Of a DNA stretch of 64,000 bases, positions 1 through 12,180 are shown one piece after another. Location of the stretch: contig CM046001.1 of the NCBI GenBank assembly GCA_025175895.1, positions 49,227,719 to 49,291,718 on the forward strand, in the 5' to 3' direction. The position numbers and the translations under genes are program-made. The stretch is from Wurfbainia villosa. Taxonomy: Eukaryota; Streptophyta; Magnoliopsida; Zingiberales; Zingiberaceae. How positions within the stretch are numbered: the first letter of the stretch is position 1; each line of letters begins with the position of its first letter. The notes below the pieces were generated by a model. That model made no database searches. It was not told where the DNA came from and saw nothing but the letters and a program-made list of their open reading frames with translations.

Positions 1-1797
1 ATATGGTTCTCTGCATATATAGATATGTCAATGAAGTTCTTACTGTGGCTTAAGTGCGATGTTCCTTTGACTTGTTGTATTCAAGTCATCTTGATCATGG
101 AGACTCATGCTTTGACATCTTAAGCAAACATCTCCGAGGAGATGTGGACCCGGGATGATTGGGTATAAGTCGAAGTGATCGAAGGTGTTTGAATAGCCTA
201 TAAAGGATTCACCACTCCTTGAGAGGAGATGTATACCCATGGCCTCTCGTCGGATTGTTACTAAAGTCTTTGGCCAAAGCATTACATGTTTAGAGTAAAG
301 TACTCTTCGATACATGTGCAGTAACTAGAACTGTGAGGACGAGGAAATGATACTTGGGCTAGGTGTGACGAGTCACCTAGTGGGGATCGACACATAGACC
401 ATGTCCTGAACCAAGTGGGTATAAGATGAGTGAAGGGAATGGGGCACGATTCATTCGAGCATCAAGGGTTTCGTAAATAGTTCGATCAACCGCTGATCTT
501 TTCTGGTTAATTGGGGATCATGATGTACTACTAGGTGCCACTCATGATCGCTCTATAATTAATGGTTAATTATAGACGGCCAACATAAACCGAGAACCTA
601 TTTGGTCACACGACAACGAGTGTAATCCAAAGGATTTAAAACGAGCTTGAGAATGGGATTCTCGCATCGAGAAACTATGTTTGGTTGGACCAAACATAAA
701 GCGAGCATGAAATTGTTTCACCGCAATGGAAGCGTGGATGGGCCGTGTCTTATGAAGACATAATGGATGGACCAAAATGGTTTGGTTCTAATCCAATGGA
801 TGAGAATAAACCAAAGGGTTTGGTTTATTTTAAACGAATGAACCAAAAGTTGGTTCGGTTCGCTTTAACTTAAAATAAACCATCATGGTTTGGTTTATTT
901 TAACTTATCTTAATGGAGCGGGTTAACGGGCTTTATGGATATGATCCATTAACCATTAAGAGAATTAGTTCTCTATAAAAGAGGGCTTAATGGATAAGCC
1001 TAATCCACAACCCTAAGTTGCCTCCCACCTCTCCTTGGAGAAATTGAGCTAACTCTCCTCCTCCTTGCCGCCGCCCACCTTGAGGCTCCAACCGGCGTCT
1101 AGAAGGCTGATTCCTTCCCCCTCGCAGCGCGAGCCGCTGGTTAATGCTCCGGTGATCTCCTTCAATTTTGGCATCAAGGTGAGCTCTATCTCCCTTGGTT
1201 GGCCGGCGCCTATCACCTCCACCAAAGCTGTCCAGTTTTCTGGACAGCTTGTTCTCCTCTCGTCGGAGCGTCGTTTGGACGACGGTTAGTGCTCCGACAG
1301 CGGCTAACATACCGGTGATTTGATCTCCGGTAATCCTCTGAGGTGGAGGACGAAGGATTCGTCAAACGGTTGACGAATACCTCTCCGGAGAAGCGAGTTT
1401 TGAGAACTCGTTTTGGATCCGAATTTGGATTCGGATCGTGATCATCTCTCGATCACGTCGTCTTCAACACGAGGCTAGTAACCCGTACGAAGACGAAGCT
1501 CGTGACTTAGCGAAGTCATCCCGAGGAGCTCGGCGTGGATACGGATAGAGACGATTCTTACGAGGATCGTTCCGGTTGATGCCGTTCCCGCTACACGTCA
1601 TACGGAAGGTATAACGTAGTTTAATTTCTTTTATTGCAATTTTAATTTACGGTTATGTCTACACTTGTTGTAATAGCATTCGTGTGTTGTGTGTGTTGTA
1701 ATAAATAGGAGTATTTATTATTTTTATTGCTTCCGCTGTGCTCATGTTTACGAAACATGATCGAACACACACACGCCGCGGTGCCGGAAACCCAACA
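1..1797 (+). mobile_element. LTR copy A (cut by window edge), ends ..CCCAACA
   Basis: This is a long terminal repeat, not coding. It is nearly the same as the next block (1,798-3,702); the shared stretch starting ATATGGTTCTCTGC recurs at base 1 and base 1,913, and both copies end in GGAAACCCAACA. The same sequence occurs in reverse at 37,855-40,011, where target duplications prove it is an LTR about 2.16 kb long. Copy A has a TATA box at 974-979 and an A/T-rich region with AATAAAT near 1,710, as expected for a promoter and polyadenylation region in plus orientation. Small ORFs here are shadows. Its true start lies outside the window. Confidence 0.8.
974..979 (+). promoter_or_regulatory. TATA box of LTR copy A
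   Basis: TATAAA in the context TTCTCTATAAAAGAGGGC. The matching position in copy B (2,885-2,890) and in the reversed solo LTR near 38,645 keeps the motif, which supports it as the LTR core promoter for transcription to the right. Confidence 0.6.
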
Positions 1798-3702
1798 CTT
1801 GGTGTATCCAAGCAGCTGATTCTCACTGGCTGGAGACATAGTGATGTCCGGAGTTAATCGTGGATGCTAGTTATGGTAACTAGTTCATTGGAGTGACCAG
1901 CCGTAAGACTTCATATGGTTCTCTGCATATATAGATATGTCAATGAAGTTCTTACTGTGGCTTAAGTGCGATGTTCCTTTGACTTGCGGTATTCAAGTCA
2001 TCTTGATCATGGAGACTTATGCTTTGACATCTTAAGCAAACATCTCTAAGGAGATGTGGACCCGGGATGATTGGGTATAAGTCGAAGTGATCGAAGGTGT
2101 TTGAATAGCCTATAAAGGATTCACCACTCCTTGCGAGGAGATGTATACCCATGGCCTCTCGTCGGATTGTTACTAAAGTCTTTGGCCAAAGCATTACATG
2201 TTTAGAGTAAGGTACTTTTCGATACATGTGGAGTAACTAGAATCCGTAGGACGAGGAAATGATACTTGGGCTAGCTAGGTCACTTAGTGGGGCCGATACA
2301 ATAGATCATGTCCAACCAAGTGGGTATAAGATGAGTGAAGGGAATGGGGCACGATTCATTCGAAGCATCAAGGGTTTCAGAAATAGTTCTGGATCAACCG
2401 TTGATCTTTTCGGTTAATTGGGGATCATGATGTACTACTAGGTGCCACTCATGATCGTTCTATAATTAATGGTTAATTATAGACGGCCAACATAAATCGA
2501 GAACCTATTTGGTCACACGCACAACGAGTGTAATCCAAAGGATTTAAAACGAGCTTGAGAATGGGATTCTCAGACCGAGAGAAACTATGTTTGGTTGGAC
2601 CAAACATAAAGCGAGCATGAAATTGTTTCAGTCGCAATGGAAGCGTGGATGGGCAGTGTCTTATGAAGACATAATGGATGGACCAAAATGGTTTGGTTCT
2701 AATCCAATGGATGAGAATAAACCAAAGGGTTTGGTTTATATTAAACGAATGAACCAAAGATTGGTTCGGTTCGTTTTAACTTAAAATAAACCATCATGGT
2801 TTGGTTTATTTTAACTTATCTTAATGGAGCGGGTTAACGGGCTTTATGGATATGATCCATTAACCATTAAGAGAATTAGTTCTCTATAAAATAGGGCTTA
2901 AACCCTAATCCAAAACCCTAATCAACCTTGGCCGCCCAAACCCCCTCCCTCTCCTATTCGGCGCCCAACATCTTGTTGCCGCCCAGCTTGTGGTGCAGCC
3001 TTCCAACTTGTTGCCGGCGACCAACCTTCAGCCGGTGAACCTCCGGCGACCCTCCGGTGATCTCCTATAGGTTTGACATCAAGGTGAGGCTTTTCTTTCC
3101 TTGGTTGGCCGGCGCCTACTCCTCCACCAAGCTGTCCAGTTTTCTGGACAGCTTCTCCTCCTCTCGTCGGAGCGTCGTTTGGACGACGGTTAGTGCTCCG
3201 ACAGCGGCTAACTTACCGGGGATTTGATCTCCGGTAATCCTCTGAGGTGGAGGACGAAGGATTCGTCAAACGGTTGACGAACACCTCTCCGGAGAAGCAA
3301 GTTTTGAGAACTCGTTTTGGATCCGAATTTGGATTCGGATCGTGATCATCTCTCGATCACGTCGTCTTCAACACGAGGCTAGTAACCCATATGAAGACGA
3401 TGCTCGTGACTTAGCGAAGTCATCCCGAGGAGCTCGGCGTGGATACGGATAGAGACGATTCTTACGAGGATCGTTCCGGTTGATGCCGTTCCCGCTACAC
3501 GTCATACGGAAGGTATAACGTAGTTTAATTTTCTTTTATTGCAAATTTTAATTTACGGTTATGTCTACACTTGTTGTAATAGCATGCGTGTGTTGTGTGT
3601 GTTGTAATAAATATAGATTTATTAATTTTAATTGCTTCCGCTGTGCTCATGTTTACGAAACATGATCGAACACACACACGCCGCGGTGCCGGAAACCCAA
3701 CA
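1798..3702 (+). mobile_element. LTR copy B, 5'-truncated, tandem to copy A
   Basis: Second copy of the same LTR in the same direction, directly after the CCAACA end of copy A. Against the complete solo LTR at 37,855-40,011 it lacks about the first 280 bases. It starts with CTTGGTGTATC and joins the LTR sequence at CCAAGCAGCTG. The first 11 bases might be a remnant of a primer-binding region after copy A. If so, A and B are the two LTRs of one element whose interior was deleted. It ends at CCCAACA exactly where the next, unrelated LTR begins. Confidence 0.75.
2885..2890 (+). promoter_or_regulatory. TATA box of LTR copy B
   Basis: TATAAA in the context TTCTCTATAAAATAGGGC, equivalent to the box at 974-979 in copy A. 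Confidence 0.55.
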
Positions 3703-4445
3703 TGATGTCCCTATTAGTCGAGTGGTCCTGTAGTCGTTGCCCAATAACGGTTGCTTTCCACGTTGGATTTCATCAACACCGCATCGATCAATCGATATTG
3801 CCATCGATGCTCGATCGATCGCTCTGCGAGCTCGACTCCATTCTGTGCCCGAAACACTTACGACCAGTCGACTGATGCCTTCATCAGTCGACTGGTGGTC
3901 TCGCAGTCGACTGTTGGCACTTGAACCGGACTCGAACACTAGTCGAGTCACCGTCGACTTAGAGTAGTCGACTACCATTAACATGGTAGTCAACTGATGT
4001 TGGGAAATCTCATCCGACCCTTAGCCAAATGGCCAAGTTTCACCTAAGAGCTACTACCCTTTCCCGGGTTACATTCGCTCACTCTCATCCCTCGGAGTCC
4101 CTTGCCTTTGAAGTTATCTTCGTCCGGCCACGTCCCTCGGATACGCCAAGCGCACGGCTCTGCAGCGCCATCCTTCGCGTCTCGCCCTGAAGTCTACTTC
4201 CTCCGGCTTCACTTCAAGCTCCTCGTCCGACGGTCCCTCGGATGCTCCAAGCGCACGGCTTTCGCAAAGTCATCCTTCACCGACTCAAGGACCGAGTCAT
4301 GAGAGGTGAAACTCGCCAAGGCTCCATGTGCGAATTACTAAGCCCTGCAAGACTCCAACGCACATATCAAATCATAATAACACTCTAACTTAAAGCCTTT
4401 TCCACACACATCAAAACCTTATCATGGCAAGAGATTGCCCTAACA
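3703..4445 (-). mobile_element. Inverted, truncated LTR of the SIRE-like element
   Basis: This segment is the reverse complement of bases 6,460 to about 7,277 of the LTR at 6,460-7,737. The shared landmarks are the GTGTGTGGCAAAGGG-type block, the GACTCCAACGCACATATC block and the cluster of CAGTCGACTG palindromes. It ends at CCCTAACA (4,445), the reverse of the LTR start TGTTAGGG. About 460 bases of the LTR 3' end are missing. It sits next to gag sequence in the opposite orientation, which is not a normal element structure, so an inversion or a template switch is inferred. Confidence 0.75.
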
Positions 4446-5218
4446 GGGATGATTGCCCCCTCTTGAACAAGAGCAAAGAAGAGAGAAGAAAGAAAGAAGA
4501 AAAGAAGAAGGGGAGCAAGAAGAAGGAAGAAGAGAAGAAGGCCAAAGAAAAGGGGAGGGTCAAAGCACTCAAAGCAAGGACATGGGATGATCCATCTTCA
4601 TCCTCATCTGAAGAAGAAGAACATGTCTACTCAAACCTTGCCCTAATAGCATTTGATGATCTATCCTCCACCTCCTCCGAGCAAGAAGAAAGAATCACAA
4701 GTGAGGAGAGCTCTAATGAAAGGGGAGCTTCATCCTCATCCTCATCGGAATCCGAAGAAGAAGACATGAAAACTATGGTAACGAATCTTTCACCCAAGAA
4801 AATAGTTTCCATGATTTCTAGCTTAACTAGGGATTTATTTAGGGCCAAAAAGAAAAATAAGAGCATGCTAGATCAAATTAAGGCCCTAGATGAAAAATTA
4901 GAACAAGCATGCTTAAATATTAATGATAATATTTCTTCTAGTCTTGATAATGCATGCTCACATGATAACTACATGTCTTTTGATATTAATGATGCATGCA
5001 TTGAGGAAAATAGGATCTTAAGGGAAAAGGTAGATCATTTAACCAAGACCCTAAAAAAATTCACAATAGGCTCCAACACCCTTAATATGATTATAGGGAG
5101 CCAAAGGACAAGCTTCAATAGAAAAGACTTAGGATATAAGGGAAATAAAAATGAAAAAGCCTATAAATGTTTAATTGCTAGGGGTCAAGCAAAGAATAAA
5201 ATAATTGCTAAAAAATGA
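4424..5218 (+). pseudogene. SIRE-like copia gag, C-terminal part
   Basis: An open frame of 264 codons. The N-terminal seven or so residues are read from the end of the inverted LTR, so this ATG is not the original start. Residues about 14-60 are a Lys/Glu-rich basic stretch, then Ser/Glu-rich acidic runs (about 55-120), then a segment of low-complexity coiled-coil character. The C-terminus carries the pattern GSNTLNMIIGSQRTSFNRKD. That matches the gag C-terminus of SIRE/Maximus-type copia elements and a similar segment at 47,500-47,600 in this window. A further gag-like segment with WVPKS follows the stop (5,219-5,318). No protease, integrase or reverse transcriptase follows. Confidence 0.7.
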
Positions 5219-5318
5219 ATCCCTAAGGAATATTTAGTGAACCCCATAGGAAAGAACTTGTATTGGGTTCCTAAATCCATCCTTAGAGAGGAAAGCCTAG
5301 AGTTTAGTCAACCATAAG

Positions 5319-6459
5319 TTGGATTCCTTATATACATATGTTTTGGTTGACTTAGGATGGTGTGGACTTAATTTTTGAAATAGTGTTGGGTGATGATAAT
5401 GCACCCATAAATAGTTTAAATCATGTTTTGGGTGATACTTGACTTATTATCATGATTTTATACTAAATGCATGATTACAAATTGATTAATACACTTGTTT
5501 CATGATCATAATGTGAAATCAATGCATATATGTCCTTATGATCATGTGGTATGTTAATGTGATACTTAGCCTTGTGTAGAATTACATGAATTTGAAGGTT
5601 AAGTATATAAATACCTTTAGGAATATCTCACATTCACCATAAGGATAACTTTGATTGAAAACATAGTATGGGTGAGATGTTAGGATGATACAAATGGTCT
5701 ACTAATGCTTATGGCATCTAGATAGGTCATTAAGTGTATCAATAGAGCAATAATAGACCAATCATGGGGAAAGCATATGTTTAATTCATAGACATATTGC
5801 CCAAAGATCATGGTTGGATATTTCAAATGATTTTAAAATCATTTTATGTTTTTCAAACAGTAAGTTCATGGTTTTAAAAGTTACAAGGCAAAACTAATTT
5901 TAAAAGTGGATATAAAGTTTAGATATTTTTGTAACTTTTGAGCTTTTGCCAAACTTTCAAAAATAAAATGTTTTTTATGAAAAATAACTTTTCACTGATA
6001 AAGGAACTCACAAGAAATATGTATTTCAAATTTCATGATTTTTCAAATTTCCTAGAATTTTTAACGCATTTCTGAAATTGAATTTTGAAAATCAAAAAAC
6101 TTGAAACTTGCGTGCCAGTCGACTGGTAGTCTGAACCAGTCGACTGATGTACTGTGCACGAGCACAGTAACCTGATTTTATCAGGTTTTGTTTGGTTTTT
6201 GGATATTTTTCCCCTTTAGAGTTGATGTCATGCGTGTATTACATTTAGAAAATATTTTTGATGGTGTCAAAGGGGGAGAATTGATAGGTTTAAGTGAATC
6301 ATGCTAAAAGGAAAAATTTAGCATGTCTTAAGGGGGAGTTGCATGTTTAAGGGGGAGTTGTTATACTCATGTTTTTACTTACATGCTTTCCTTGCTTATG
6401 TTTATTGTTATTTGTTTTACCTAACTAAACGGATTGTCACACGTCAAAAAAAGAGAGAT
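5319..6459 (+). other. Noncoding 3' region of the gag-only element, with polypurine tract
   Basis: No usable ORF. The region is AT-rich and holds several AAGGGGGAG-type purine blocks (near 6,270, 6,330 and 6,350), a habit of SIRE-like elements. It ends in the polypurine tract AAAAAAAGAGAGA just before the LTR start TGTTAGGG at 6,460. The segment ATGGGTGAGATGTTA near 5,670 recurs near 48,295 in the second gag-only element. Two CAGTCGACTG palindromes lie at 6,116 and 6,137. Confidence 0.6.
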
Positions 6460-7737
6460 TGTTAGGGCAATCAACCCATGTGATATGGTTTTGATGTGTG
6501 TGGCAAAGGGTTTAAGTTAGGTTGTTATTGGTTTGATATGTGCGTTGGAGTCTTGCATGACTTAGTAATTCACACATGGAACTTTGGCAAGTTTCACCAA
6601 CTCACAACCTCGTGCTTGAGTCGGCGAAGGAGCGTTGCAAAGCTATGCGCTTGATGCATCTGAGGGACCGCCTGACGAGATGACTTGAAGCGAAGCCAAG
6701 GAAGCAGACTTCGAGGACAAGAGACGCAAAAAAGCATTGCGAAGCCGTGCACTTGGTGCTGCCGAGGGACATGACCGCGAACGAAGAGAGCTTCGGCGAG
6801 GGACTTCAAGTGAGATAAGAGAATGAGTGAAATGTAAATAGCTCATTAGGTGAACTTGGTCGAATGGCTAAGTGTCGGAGGCTCGACCGCAAGGGTTGAG
6901 ATTTACCCGACCGTCGGACGCTCAAACGGATGTTAAGTTTGAGGTTTACTCGGCATCAGTGGACTGCCATGTCATGGCAGTCGACTGCTCCAAGTCAACT
7001 TTGACTCGACTGGTATACGAGTCTGGATTTTGTGCCATCAGTCGACTGCCAATGTTTGGAAGTCGACTGCCGAGACCACCAGTCGACTGGTCGCGAGGGT
7101 TTCGGGCACATAATGGTGAGCAATTGAGTGTTTGCTTTCGGCACTCGATTGATAGCTCCATCAGTCGACTGATGGGACGATTAGTCGACTGATGTGGGAG
7201 CGGTTGGATGAAATCCAACATGGAAGAAGCCATTATTGGGCAACGACCACAGGAGCAGTCGACTGATCGGGGCATCAGTTGACTGCTAGTGGCCAATGGG
7301 AAGAAAACAACCTTCTCTATTTATAGAGAAGATTTGGGCTTTTGGATGGGTAATGCTTATGCTCTAAGTGATTATCCAAGTTCCCTATAAGCTTCCAACT
7401 CTTTCTCTTGTTCTTAATTCAAATCTATTGTAAGAAAGAGTGTTTGTGTTGTAAGAAGGTTTACCTCCACCTTGCTTTGGCTAAAGGGAGAGACCAATAG
7501 TGGATTGGTTTCGGAGTGATTCACCGGAGACGAATCGGACCGTGGATTAGCGGCGAGGCCGTGAACCACGTTATATCTTTTGTTAGCATTGATTTTGTTT
7601 TGCTTATCGTTATTATTGTTTAGCTTTTACATTTCCGCTTGCGCTAATAGAATTTTTAAACAATCAACGAAGCAATTCTATCATACGACGATTGAGGGCT
7701 ATTCACCCCCCTCTAGTCCGCCACCTACGTTCCAACA
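6460..7737 (+). mobile_element. 3' LTR of the SIRE-like gag-only element
   Basis: Starts TGTTAGGG after a polypurine tract and ends TTCCAACA, the usual TG..CA ends. It is 1,278 bp long. It holds many CAGTCGACTG and related motifs and ends with the CTATTCACCCCCCTC-type block common to the LTR ends at 45,770 and 50,210. The ORFs at 6,594-7,296 are shadows. Confidence 0.8.
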
Positions 7738-8612
7738 CTTTTCCCTTAAAAGGTAACTTTGTCATCTTGCCTTTTAAGCATGAATCGCATGTGTCATATG
7801 AATCCAATTCAAAAGACTCCAAAATGTCAAGCTTGTGCAATTTGATCATGTGATCGTTACTAATACGACCATGATGAAAATGCCATGTATAGTAGGTTAA
7901 TCGTTTATCTAATTTAGCACGTTTGCTACTTGTTTCGATATTAAATAGTTCGTTGGATATATATAACGTATAGATTCCATTGTTTAACATTCCAGTTCCA
8001 TAAAGAACACCATTCAATGTTATGTAACAATAATTATTACTAAAAGTTAAATGATAACCTTTTCTTTTTAGACAATAAATAGAAACAATGTTCTTTATTA
8101 ATGAAAAAACATAAAAAAAAAATGATCCAACTCTAAAACTAGTCCATTAGGAAGATGCAACAAATAAGTCCCTATGGTTATAGCAGTAATTTTTGCTCCA
8201 TTCCAACCCTTAGATTTGTTTCTCCCTTAATTGGTTGTCTACTGTTCTTCATCCCTCGTATATCATTACATATATAGAAGGCACACCCGACATACAATAT
8301 CCATGTGTTAGAAGAAACAATATGACATTCAATAATGAATATATTTGAAGTAGATTAGGCATCAAATGTCTTCTCCTCCTTAAGGGACTTTAGATGACGC
8401 TTACAATTTCCTTTCGTATGTTTCATTTTTATTGTATGCTGCACTATAGATGAACTCTCCTACATCTTTGAGCAAAAGAGGAGCTTGGAGATCTCAAACC
8501 TTTAGAATCTCACTTATTCATCAACTAACTTACGAAGATGATAGAAAATGGTGTAAGCATCAAAATTCTTATATTGCTTCTGCAGTTCCGCAAACATCGA
8601 TGCCAACAAGAT
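7738..8612 (-). pseudogene. Old copia fragment: protease / GAG-pre-integrase remnant
   Basis: Reading the minus strand, 7,738-8,017 encodes a GAG-pre-integrase-like segment, with a zinc-binding H..H..C..C pattern and the sequence CLKGKMTKLPFKGK that precedes copia integrase. Farther right (8,050-8,400, minus strand) are decayed protease and gag remnants with stops and frameshifts. The fragment is cut at 7,738 by the SIRE-like LTR and at 8,617 by insertion of the complete copia element. It continues at 17,254. ORF1-like shadows on the plus strand are ignored. Confidence 0.65.
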
Positions 8613-8617
8613 GCAAC
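8613..8617. repeat. Target-site duplication GCAAC (left copy)
   Basis: GCAAC directly precedes the LTR end at 8,618. The same five bases directly follow the other LTR at 17,254-17,258. A five-base duplication is normal for copia integration, so it proves both outer boundaries. Confidence 0.9.
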
Positions 8618-10326
8618 TGTAGGAAATCCTATGTGATAAACAAAATCGCAGCGGAAAAAATATCCCTTAAGCGATCCATGCGAGAAAAAAACTCATATAA
8701 GTTTAGATCTATAAAACCCTTTCTAATAGGGTATACCTTTGGAGCGTGTCCTTTGCTTATCCTGCTAGTCCAAAGTTTGTCGGATCTCTTGCATGTTCAA
8801 GTGTCCGTGCCTCTATGCGTATCCACACAAATACTTTCTTGGAGAAGGAGACGAAACCTTTTGTTATGCTAGCAACCACACAAAGGCTCTCCACCAAAGA
8901 CAAGTTTAGGCCAAAAAGAAAGGAGAGAGGAAAAATGGATGCAAGGCCAAGAGGTGATCCCACAACTCCCTTCACGTTGAAGAGTTTTAAAATCTCATTT
9001 GCATGCATGATTAATCATCATTAATCATGCTAACCTTTGGTGCTTCCTTTCATTAATGCATGATTAATCTTCATCCATCATGCATGAACGTTCAACCCCT
9101 TCTTATTCCCATTAGCATGCATGATTAATCATTATTAATCATGAGCATTTAATGTTCCACTAATCTTCATGCATCTCCATACATGAGAATTTAATGCTCC
9201 ACTAATCTCCATGCATCTCCATACATGAGGTCTTAAGTGGTTGAATCAAATCCAAATGAGTCTAATCCGGATTAGGCACAATCCTTGGATTCATTTGAGT
9301 CTAACTCAATTAATAGATTCAATCCTTGGATTCATTTGAGTCAAACTCAATTAATCCAACTTAACCCACATAATCTTAAGGTCCATAATTTTAGTCAAAC
9401 TAGAATAAGCTTATCTCCAAATCAATATGTTCTTTGTGTGTGACCCTATAGGCTCTCATAACGTTCCCAAGTGATGAGAATGTCGAGATCCGACTTAACC
9501 TTTCATGACTACTATAATGTATGACCTTGTCCTTCTATCTTCAATATCTAGATCGATCAATGAGGCATAGATCGTGTCATCCTCTTATCAATCTTTATGT
9601 TTCTTGATCCCCAAGTATACTCACTCAAGAAAATGAGTTCAATATCTCATATTGACTCATTTGAGCATGGTCATGTATCTCGTGGTCATACACTATCAAG
9701 AGGCCTAAAGATATCACTTCCGTTTTATGGGAGGGATAGATCTCATCTACATCACTCACACCCCTCCGTATAATTTGTTACATACCCAGTGATCGCCTTT
9801 AGAGTCCACCCTGTTACAAGTGACATTTGATAATACCAAAGTACGTAACTCCTTATGTAGGAAACCGTAGTGACTTCAGGTCTAAGGACTATTCATAGCA
9901 ATAGTCACATGAGAAAATTTATGACGCACATATAACAATCCCTAAAACTTTCTCATGGTGGATCAATTCAGTATATATTCTCTAATATATACCCATGTGT
10001 CAACGTGATATCACATATCCATGACTTGTGAGATCAAGTCATCAATTGACCTACATGCTAGTCTCAATGCATTAATATTGCCCTTGTATATTAATATTTG
10101 ACTAGGAATATTTAAGAATAGTCTTCTTTACAGCCTCTCACAATCAATTCTCCCAATTGATATGCTATAGATAAGAACCTACTTTCTATGGCATTATTAT
10201 ATTTATTCGGCTGGCACAAGCATGAAGTAAATATAATAATCAAACTTTGCCTTTATTATTAATAGAATATGATATTAAGTCTCTAATCAATCATCACATA
10301 ATTGACTCTAGGACTTACTACTAACA
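8618..10326 (-). repeat. 3' LTR of the complete copia (left end in + coordinates)
   Basis: Minus-strand ends are TGTTAGTAG and CCTACA. Length is 1,709 bp. Compared with the other LTR it lacks about 70 bp near 9,463, where the other copy has extra sequence after ATAACGTT. The extra sequence is also present in the solo LTR at 26,864, so this copy has a deletion. The ORFs at 8,450-9,024 are shadows. Confidence 0.85.
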
Positions 10327-10376
10327 ATCTCCCACTAGCACTATACAAATCACTGTAATATCTAATACCCAGTGAC

Positions 10377-11905
10377 CTAGTATGACCATGATGCTTTCTC
10401 TATATGTGTCAAAGCCTTGGTCAAAGGATCTGCGATGTTAGCATCCATCGGTACTCTGCATATCCTCACATCTTCTCTATCGATGATCTCTCGAATGAGA
10501 TGAAAGCGTCGTAGTATATGTTTGGATCGCTGATGAGAGTGAGATTCGTTAGCCTGTGCAATAGCCCCATTGATATCACAATAGAGGTTTATAGGGTCCA
10601 CTATGCTAGGAACCACCCCAAGTTCAATGATGAACTTTCGGATCCAAATAGCCTCTTTTGCTACATCAGACGCAGCAAAATACTTGGATTTTATTGTAGA
10701 ATTTGCAACTATCTTGATTCAAACTCTTTCAACTCACAGTGCCACCATTCAGGCAAAATACATACCCTGACTACGATCTAAAATCATCCCTATCGGTTTG
10801 GAAGCTTGCATCACTGTAATCCTTTACAGCTAGCTCATCATTGCCTCTAAATATCAAGAAATATTCTTTCGTCCTTCGTAAGTACTTAAGAATGTTCTTG
10901 ACAACTGTCCAGTGACTTTCACTTGGATCTAACTGGTATCTGCTCGTCATGGTCAAAGCATATGAGACATTGGGGAGAGTACAAAGTATGGTGTACATGA
11001 TAAACCCTATAGCAGATGCATAAGGGATCTGATCCATGCGGTCTCTCTCCTCCTTAGAAGAGGGATATTGAATCTTCGAAAGACTCACACCATGTGACAT
11101 TGGCAGAAATCCCTTCTTAAAATTCTGCATGGAAAAACGATTTAGCACCTTGTCAATGTATGTACTCTGACTTAGGCCAAGAAGTCTCTTAAATCTATCT
11201 CTATAGATCTTGATGCTCAATATATAGGTTGCTTCTCCTAAGTCTTTTATTGAGACTGTAGCATAGGGATATCATTTTCAATGAGAAGTATGTCATCTAC
11301 ATACAAGATGAGAAAATCACTATGCTCCCACTAACCCTCTTATAGATACAGGTTTCATCTTCATTCTTGATGAAGCCAAACTCTTTGATTGCATCATCGA
11401 ATCGAAGATTCCAGCTTCTAGATGCTTACTTTAAACCATAAATGGACCTTTACGACTTGCTTTGGATCTACAAAACTCTCAGGTTATGTCATGTATACAT
11501 CCTCGAATATGTTTCCATTCAAAAATGTAGTCTTGACATCCATTTGCCAGATCTCATAATCATGGTAAGCTGCAATAGCAAGCATGATCCGAATAGACTT
11601 AAGCATCGCAACTGGTGAAAAAATTTCATCATAGTCTATACCATAAATCTGCTTGAAATATTTAGCTACCAATCGCCCTTTTATAGGTATGCTTAAGACC
11701 ATCCATATCAGTCTTTCTCTTAAAGACCCACTTACACCTAATGAATCTGACCCCTTCAGGTGGCTCAACCAAAGTCAATACTTGGTTAGTGTACATAGAT
11801 TTCATTTCAGACCTCATGGCTTCTAGCCATTTCTCATAATTTGGATTCATCACAGCTTCCTAATAGGATGTAGGTTCGTTCAAATCAACAAGCATAACGT
11901 TATCA
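10377..11905 (-). pseudogene. Copia reverse transcriptase and RNase H
   Basis: Minus-strand pieces in several frames: RT start (11,662-11,853, EKWLEAMRSEMKSMYTNQV), the RT core (11,484-11,768, with AKYFKQIYGIDYDEIFSPVA), the later RT part (10,771-11,220, ending with a YFLIFRG segment) and the RNase H end (10,377-10,616, with YCDINGAIAQ and ADPLTKAL). Frameshifts and stops separate the pieces. The YVDD catalytic box region near 11,300 reads as VDDILL in a shifted frame. The enzyme would copy element RNA into cDNA in virus-like particles. It is inactive here. Confidence 0.85.
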
Positions 11906-12180
11906 TGGTCAGACAAAAGAAATGAATATCTCTCAGGCTGACGATGTATCCTATTAGACTTGCAAAGAGCTTGGTCTACTTGAACAGGTTGTTTCTCCAC
12001 AACTTCTTATGCAACAATCTAATCATCTATAATACTTTGTGGTACATGTACAATTTCCATCAAGGCCTCAGTGCTATCTATATTTTGAACTTCTTCAAGA
12101 TGGATTTTACTCCCACTAGTTCTTCTAGAAATAAACTCTCTTTCTAGAAATACATCATTTTTAGCGACAAACACTATGCC

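Noticed and set aside
4424..4450. CCHC-type zinc knuckle at the start of the gag ORF (MARDCPNRDDCPLL)
   Set aside because: Its first residues come from the end of the inverted LTR and no full C-X2-C-X4-H-X4-C is present.
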